NCBI GenBank assembly: GCA_002189035.1
Contig: NEEC01000012.1
Location: 3,038,001-3,102,000, forward strand
Direction: 5' to 3'
Length of the DNA: 64,000 nucleotides
Source of the DNA: Utricularia gibba
Taxonomy: Eukaryota; Streptophyta; Magnoliopsida; Lamiales; Lentibulariaceae
The notes below the pieces were generated by a model. It had not been told where the DNA came from. It did not search any database and saw only the letters and a list, made by a program, of their open reading frames with translations. This document shows positions 59,414-64,000 of this stretch, in pieces; positions within the stretch are counted from its first letter, which is position 1, and the number at the start of each line of letters is the position of its first letter. Position numbers and translations under genes: made by a program.

Positions 59414-60862
59414 ATGCTTCCGGAGGAGGCGCCTCCGTTGATGTGGAAGCCGGTGCAGGGGGTTGAAAGTCAGGATCGGCAGAATTGGGGGTTTGGATTC
59501 GTGAAACCGTGTTTTACGGGTCGCCGGCGATGGACTTTGGTTTTTATCGCGGTGGTTGTGTTACAGATGTTTCTGCTACAGACGGGGATGACGGCGGAGA
59601 GGGGCCAACGCTCGCCCCTCCTGAAGATGGAGAGGAGTTCCGTGGACTCGTTGTCGGTGGGTGGGGAGTGTCCGTACGGTAAAATCTTCGTGTACGAAAT
59701 TCCGGCGGTTTTTAACGCCGAGATTGTGAGGAACTGCGAGACTCTGAATCCATGGCGCTCACGTTGCGATGCTTTGTCGAATTACGGGCTGGGGAAGTCA
59801 GCCGGGAAGGAGATGTCGAGTTTCATGCCGGAGAGAATCGCCGCCGCGTGGTATTGGACTGATCAATTCGCGCTGGAGGTGATTCACCACCACCGGATAC
59901 TGAATTACAGATGCAGAACCTTGACTCCCGAAGCCGCCTCCGCCTTCTACATCCCGATTTACGCCGGATTGGCGATCGAGAGATATCTCTTCTCGCCCAA
60001 CTCCTCCGTCGCCGATCGCGATCGCCACTGCGAGATGATGCTGAATTGGGTGAAGCAGCAGCCCTTCTTCCAGAAATCCAAGGGCTGGGATCACTTCATC
60101 ACGATGGGCCGCATCTCATGGGATTTCCGCCGCTCCAGAGACCAAGACTGGGGCTCAAGCTGCATCTACAAGCCAGCGATGCGAAACGTCACCCGCCTCC
60201 TAATCGAACGGCACCCCTGGGACTACTTCGACGTCGGCGTCCCTTATCCGACCGGCTTCCACCCCAGCTCCGCCGCGGACGTCGTCAATTGGCAGAATTT
60301 CGTCCGAAATCACAACCGCAGCACGCTGTTCTGCTTCGCCGGCGCCGCCCGCGCCTACGTGAAGGACGATTTCCGAAGCGTCCTTATCCAGCAGTGCCTC
60401 GAGGAGCCCGGGTCCTGCCGCGCCGTGGATTGCAGCTCCGCCAAGTGCGAGGACCACAACTACGTCGCCCTGGAGAGTTTCCTTGGGTCCCACTTCTGCC
60501 TTCAGCCCCGCGGCGACAGCTTAACGCGGCGGTCGGTTTTCGATTGTATGATCGCCGGCGCCATCCCAGTCTTCTTCTGGCACAGAACCGCCTATATGCA
60601 GTACAACTGGTTCTTGCCGGAAGACCCGGAGAGCTACTCGGTGTTCATAGATCGCGCAGCGGTCAGAAACGGCTTGTCGGTGAAATCGGTTCTAGAGAAG
60701 ATAAGCCAGGAAAGGGTTATAAAAATGAGGGAGAAAATAATCCAACTCACTCCAAAACTCATCTACCTCAACTCTGATGAAGGCCTCGCCGGCATCGATG
60801 ACGCATTCGATATCGCCATGGAAGCAGTGCTGAGGAGGAGGATAGATCGGCCAGGGGTATAA
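59414..60862 (+). CDS. GT47 exostosin-family xyloglucan galactosyltransferase-like
   Basis: A single exon encodes 482 residues. MLPEEAPPLMWKPVQG is a short cytosolic N-terminus; RRRWTLVFIAVVVLQMFLL is the one membrane span of a type II Golgi protein. The lumenal domain has CPYGKIFVYEIPAVFNAEIV, AAWYWTDQFALEVIHHHRIL, AASAFYIPIYAGLAIERYLF, GWDHFITMGRISWDF, YPTGFHP, LFCFAGAAR, and FCLQPRGDSLTRRSVFDCMI followed by AGAIPVFFWHRTAYMQYNWF. These belong to the MUR3/XLT2 subgroup of GT47, which adds galactose to xyloglucan side chains; the exact acceptor site cannot be told. The frame continues upstream to 59285, but without an ATG, so 59414 is the start. Confidence 0.9.
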   Translation: MLPEEAPPLMWKPVQGVESQDRQNWGFGFVKPCFTGRRRWTLVFIAVVVLQMFLLQTGMTAERGQRSPLLKMERSSVDSLSVGGECPYGKIFVYEIPAVFNAEIVRNCETLNPWRSRCDALSNYGLGKSAGKEMSSFMPERIAAAWYWTDQFALEVIHHHRILNYRCRTLTPEAASAFYIPIYAGLAIERYLFSPNSSVADRDRHCEMMLNWVKQQPFFQKSKGWDHFITMGRISWDFRRSRDQDWGSSCIYKPAMRNVTRLLIERHPWDYFDVGVPYPTGFHPSSAADVVNWQNFVRNHNRSTLFCFAGAARAYVKDDFRSVLIQQCLEEPGSCRAVDCSSAKCEDHNYVALESFLGSHFCLQPRGDSLTRRSVFDCMIAGAIPVFFWHRTAYMQYNWFLPEDPESYSVFIDRAAVRNGLSVKSVLEKISQERVIKMREKIIQLTPKLIYLNSDEGLAGIDDAFDIAMEAVLRRRIDRPGV

Positions 60863-61087
60863 ATGGAAATTATACGGCACTCTGTTCCTCTTTTCATTTT
60901 TTTTATTATTTCAATTTTCATCCTCGAGGCTCTGTATATTAAAAATTAATCACATATACTTGTTGTAATTTTCCATTATTTACAAAATATTTATTGTATT
61001 TTTGTTAATTATTTATTGTAAATTTTAAAAAAACTAATTTAACAATAAAAAATAGAAAAAGCAAAATAAAAAGGGAAATTTATTTAT
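60863..61087. other. Convergent 3' region
   Basis: Short AT-rich spacer between the stops of the GT47 and GA 20-oxidase genes. It contains (TTTA)n runs at 61079-61098 that overlap the end of the oxidase gene. No gene. Confidence 0.5.
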
Positions 61088-62378
61088 TTATTTATTTTTA
61101 AATATCGGTGTCCTGATCTTATCAAAATCCTCACGAACCCTATTTTTCCAAGGCACTGCTTCCCCTTGCTGGGAGATCCAATTGGAAAATGCTTGGAGGG
61201 TTTTGACGTCAGATCGGTAATGTACCTGCGTGAAATGGTGGAAGATTTCCCATCGGAAATCGGGGTAAAGTCTGGGATGATCAGAATCCACAAGCTCCGG
61301 CGGTGGCGCCACCACTCTGTCCTTTCTTGGACAAAGGAAGAACACCAGGGATTTTCTAGGATTTTTTCTGTTCACCACCGCTCTGTGGAGACAGCTTTTG
61401 TACCTTCCATTTGAGAGTGCCTGAAAGCGTACTTTGCTTTACTGACTGCATGGTATGAAATAGTAATGGTATCTTTCTTACCGTCAAGGTGTCCCCAACG
61501 AGGACTACGAAGGCATCGGAGTTGGGGGTAATCGACCACCACCGGCCGTCGACGAACGCCTCGAGTCCGGCGACTTTATCTTGATGAAGTAGTGTTATCG
61601 TGGTGGGATCGCAGTGGGGGCCGGTGCCGAGAGCTTGCTCTGGATATCGGCACCGTGGGTAGTAGTTTAGTCTCATTATCGACTCGTTGTCCTCGTAAAA
61701 TTCAGAGAAACTCTCAGGTTTCAGGCCCAAGCCTAGCGCAAGGAGCTCCATGATCGCTAGTGAAAGTTTGCTCATTTCTCGGCTGTACTCTTGGTAAACT
61801 CTCCTGCTCCATCAATTCGACCATGCTGAACTTAGTTGTGGGAAATTTAGATGGTATACACTTTCGAGTGTTACTACTTACCCTAAGTGAAAAAATTCGT
61901 TCCCAAGTGTTCGACGAAAGTACTCTTCCACGATGGACTCTTGTGCTGCTTCCCTGTACTCGAACGAGAGTGTCTCCTTCCATGGAAGTTTAGATGAAAA
62001 TCTGCCAGTGAAGCTACTGGCGTAACCCCAAGGGTCACCGATTTTCCGCTCCGCCGCTCGCTTCCGATCAAGCGGCAGCCCGAAAAAGAACTCCATGTAA
62101 CTATGGGCCTCAGCGATGAGGCGTGGATCAACACCATGGTTCACCACGCTAAAGATACCATTTTTCCGGCACGAGTCTCTGACGAGGTTCGCTGCTTCCA
62201 CCGTGGCCTCATGGTTTCCGGTGAGGAACCCCGATAAATCGATGTAGGGGATGTGGAGCTCCGGTGGGTCGGCGTCTGGCTTCTCATCAGTAGGCCAGAT
62301 GAATTGGGAGGGCAAAGTGGCTGCATTCTGAAGGACAGAGGCGTCGAAGACGATCGGAATCTGGTACAGTTTCCCCAT
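61088..62378 (-). CDS. GA20ox: Gibberellin 20-oxidase
   Basis: Three exons. [30 protein letters not shown] and [16 protein letters not shown] form the N-terminal part. Then [30 protein letters not shown] with [20 protein letters not shown], and [20 protein letters not shown]. The Fe(II) ligands are His and Asp of PHCDP and His of CLHRAV; Arg of the later RKSLVF region should bind 2-oxoglutarate (RxS). GA20ox converts GA12/GA53 stepwise to GA9/GA20 in the cytosol, a rate-limiting step usually repressed by active gibberellin. Start at 62378 is the first ATG in frame; the earlier part of the frame has none. The C-terminus [10 protein letters not shown] ends in a poly(A)-like run. No break seen. 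Confidence 0.94.
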
Positions 62379-62966
62379 TACTGAGTGAATGCTGAAGGAG
62401 ACTGAGGATGAGGAGTTCCACAAGACCAAGAATCATGGTATTAAGAAGTGATTCCTCAGGAACCAGACAAGAGACTTCAAGTGGAAGGGTTGGTCGAGAG
62501 TGGAGATGAGGAAGACGCCAAGGGCAAGCCAGTGGCCAAGGCATCTTCATAATAAACAACATGCCGTGTCTTTTAAATGGGTTCAATCAGACCAAAAAAT
62601 CTGTTTCGGATTGGGAATGGGATGAGATATGTTGGATATTGTGGCACTCTTGTCTCCAAAAGTCTGTGCAATTTGTTGGTTAATTGCACGTAAACCCCAG
62701 ATTAACCAAGGACAAGGGTATCACAGCACCACTGTTACCAGTGTCACTAGAGGCTCCTTCCTGTCTGAAGCTGCATGGCCATGACATGACACTCAGAGGC
62801 CATGTGACTCTTCTGGGACAAATGCCATGCGAATCATGAACTTGTGCCGTTCAGAAGGAATCCTCCCTGTAGTGAGTTCTTGGGATACTTGATGCCTAAA
62901 GATTATCATCCACCATTCCAGAAGACATTGCTATAAGGAGGCTCTCTCATGTTTAAGTGCTGCTAT
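62379..62966. other. GA 20-oxidase promoter region
   Basis: The leader of GA20ox lies at the left end. The remaining DNA to 62966 has no recognised gene, and searching it by eye for the missing part of UreF found nothing. Confidence 0.45.
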
Positions 62967-63272
62967 TATTGGATATGATCCTTGGCTTTGCGGGTGACTG
63001 TTGTTTCGAGTTTCTGCCATGTTAGTGGGTCTGGAGAAACTGCGACTGCGTAGACGAACGGGAGGACTAGCTTGGCTGCGTTCTCCAAGACATGGTGACA
63101 TACATTTTGACCTATCTGGGGTGGCTACCGTTGTTGTTTGAACTGCCGTTTCAAGGCCAGAGGAACGCACGAAGCCCCCTGTTGGAAGAATGGAATCCAG
63201 GAGTTGCCAATGAATCCATGCCGGTGAAGAAGACTTCGGTTTCTCGTGTTTGATTTCGTTTACATCCTCCAT
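62967..63272 (-). pseudogene. UreF urease accessory protein, truncated and frameshifted
   Basis: The first frame gives MEDVNEIKHEKPKSSSPAWI and HWQLLDSILPTGGFVRSSGL, the diagnostic UreF start; the family usually has GGFAHSFG where this reads GGFVRSSG. After ETAVQTTTVATPD the frame breaks near 63111-63114 and again near 63091-63099, and the UreF sequence continues as HVLENAAKLVLPFVYAVAVS and PLTWQKLETTVTRKAKDHIQ, then a stop. About 120 C-terminal residues are missing and were not found downstream. UreF helps load nickel into urease. Unlike the other broken genes here, this one has lost half its length and changed conserved residues, so it is a true pseudogene. Confidence 0.8.
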
Positions 63273-64000
63273 TTTTTAACTTCAGCCGATCTCTCAACCA
63301 TGACGTAAAGCATAAAAAACGATTCTTGGACTTCAACCAATCTACCAGGCCGGAAAAGACCATACCCCAGATCCCTGAATTAGTGCTGATCAACATTAAA
63401 TTCTCAGTCTTCTCCATGATGGGTTCGGGAATCCTCAAGAACTAGGGATTTGGAGGATTGGGATTTCCTGGAGAATTACGCAGAACGCTGAACGGCAAGG
63501 AATGGAAGGTAGAGCTGAAAATGATAATGTGGATAAAGCATTTCCCTTTTAACTTTCAACATTTGTTTGCGTGATGCATTCACTTCGATCCCTTAATCTG
63601 TAGTAGTAAACGAAAAGAGTAGATGTACGTTAACTGTTCGACGAAAAGCCTGTCAGAGATACGACTGCTTGTGCTGCTATCTCGTATCAGTCTGTGACTT
63701 GATCAAGAACCTTTCGTTTTACTTGATAATTTTCTGTGATTGGCACTGTATGATATTTACTTTTGAGCCTTGTATTATTATAAATCAAGGGCCTCCATCA
63801 GGTAGCTAGGTCGCCTTGAATCAAAAGAAATACTAGCTTGCTCATTGACCTGTGGTTCATTACTGTCTCCTATCCAAGGGAAAATGATACCTGGGATGGA
63901 TGGAATGTTACTTGTATATTCTTTCTAAGATCCCTCATCCATAGTAGCTGTTGGAACATAAGCTTGCTATAGCTTTCCCATTGCCACTGCATGAGAAGTT
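63273..64000. other. Window end, no gene seen
   Basis: The minus frame 63151-63438 overlaps UreF in another frame and is not coding. 63480-64000 has no recognised feature; it may be the upstream region of a gene beyond the window. Confidence 0.4.

Noticed and set aside
59911-60777. 288-codon + strand frame inside the GT47 gene
   Set aside because: Out-of-frame shadow in a GC-rich exon, Arg/Pro/Leu-rich, no family. The 59414 frame has the exostosin motifs.
62379-62429. Longer GA 20-oxidase N-terminus
   Set aside because: It would begin at a TTG codon. The ATG at 62378 gives the usual start.

Overview
The window is nuclear DNA of a flowering plant, almost certainly a eudicot. It has intron-rich genes with GT-AG splice sites and T-rich introns, AT-rich intergenic DNA, plastid and mitochondrial targeting peptides, and plant-only families (AP2/ERF, LPA2, gibberellin 20-oxidase, MIR319). 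I count about twenty protein genes, one microRNA gene, a decayed PIF/Harbinger transposon and two gene relics. Species and order cannot be told from the sequence.

Layout. 1-3.3 kb: a MIR319 locus (hairpin about 1722-1912). 4.2-8.3 kb (+): COP1-interacting-protein-7-like gene. 8.9-10.1 kb (-): mitochondrial ATP synthase delta' subunit. 10.4-12.2 kb (-): plastid iron superoxide dismutase. 12.7-13.9 kb (-): type I metacaspase. 14.7-16.8 kb (+): NAD-glutamate dehydrogenase. 17.8-20.1 kb (+): TMEM135-like membrane protein. 20.7-21.6 kb (-) and 21.9-23.7 kb (+): divergent MAGO and RABD2 genes. 26.0 and 28.9 kb (+): two group IX ERF genes in an AT-rich stretch. 30.9-33.5 kb (+): Harbinger relic. 35.0-38.0 kb (+): LPA1-type kinase-like gene. 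38.5-42.8 kb (+): mitochondrial octapeptidyl peptidase. 43.1-46.2 kb (-): photolyase-N-domain/alpha-beta-hydrolase fusion. 46.4-47.1 kb (+): LPA2. 47.3 and 49.3 kb (+): two possible secreted peptides. 50.1-51.5 kb (+): HIR4-like SPFH protein. 52.0-53.4 kb (+): plastid ClpT. 54.4-56.4 kb (-): ACS10/12-like aminotransferase. 57.5-58.2 kb (+): U2AF65 relic. 59.4-60.9 kb (+): GT47 galactosyltransferase. 61.1-62.4 kb (-): GA 20-oxidase. 63.0-63.3 kb (-): truncated UreF.

The genes share no pathway. Several serve the plastid (FeSOD, LPA2, ClpT, probably the fusion hydrolase) or mitochondrion (ATP delta', OCT1, GDH). Gene order recalls Arabidopsis chromosome 5 around At5g51100-At5g51810, with members whose Arabidopsis counterparts lie near At4g25100-25420 or At1g02130-02170. 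These locus numbers are from memory.

A recurring oddity is single-base losses, mostly in short G or C runs, that break otherwise conserved genes (CIP7-like, ATP delta', metacaspase, second ERF twice, ClpT). In each case one added base per site gives an exon sum divisible by three and keeps the conserved protein. This suggests consensus errors in the assembly rather than pseudogenes. I found no new multi-gene system. The items best worth follow-up are the MIR319 locus, the fusion hydrolase with its shared promoter beside LPA2, the two small secreted-peptide candidates and the young Harbinger copy.
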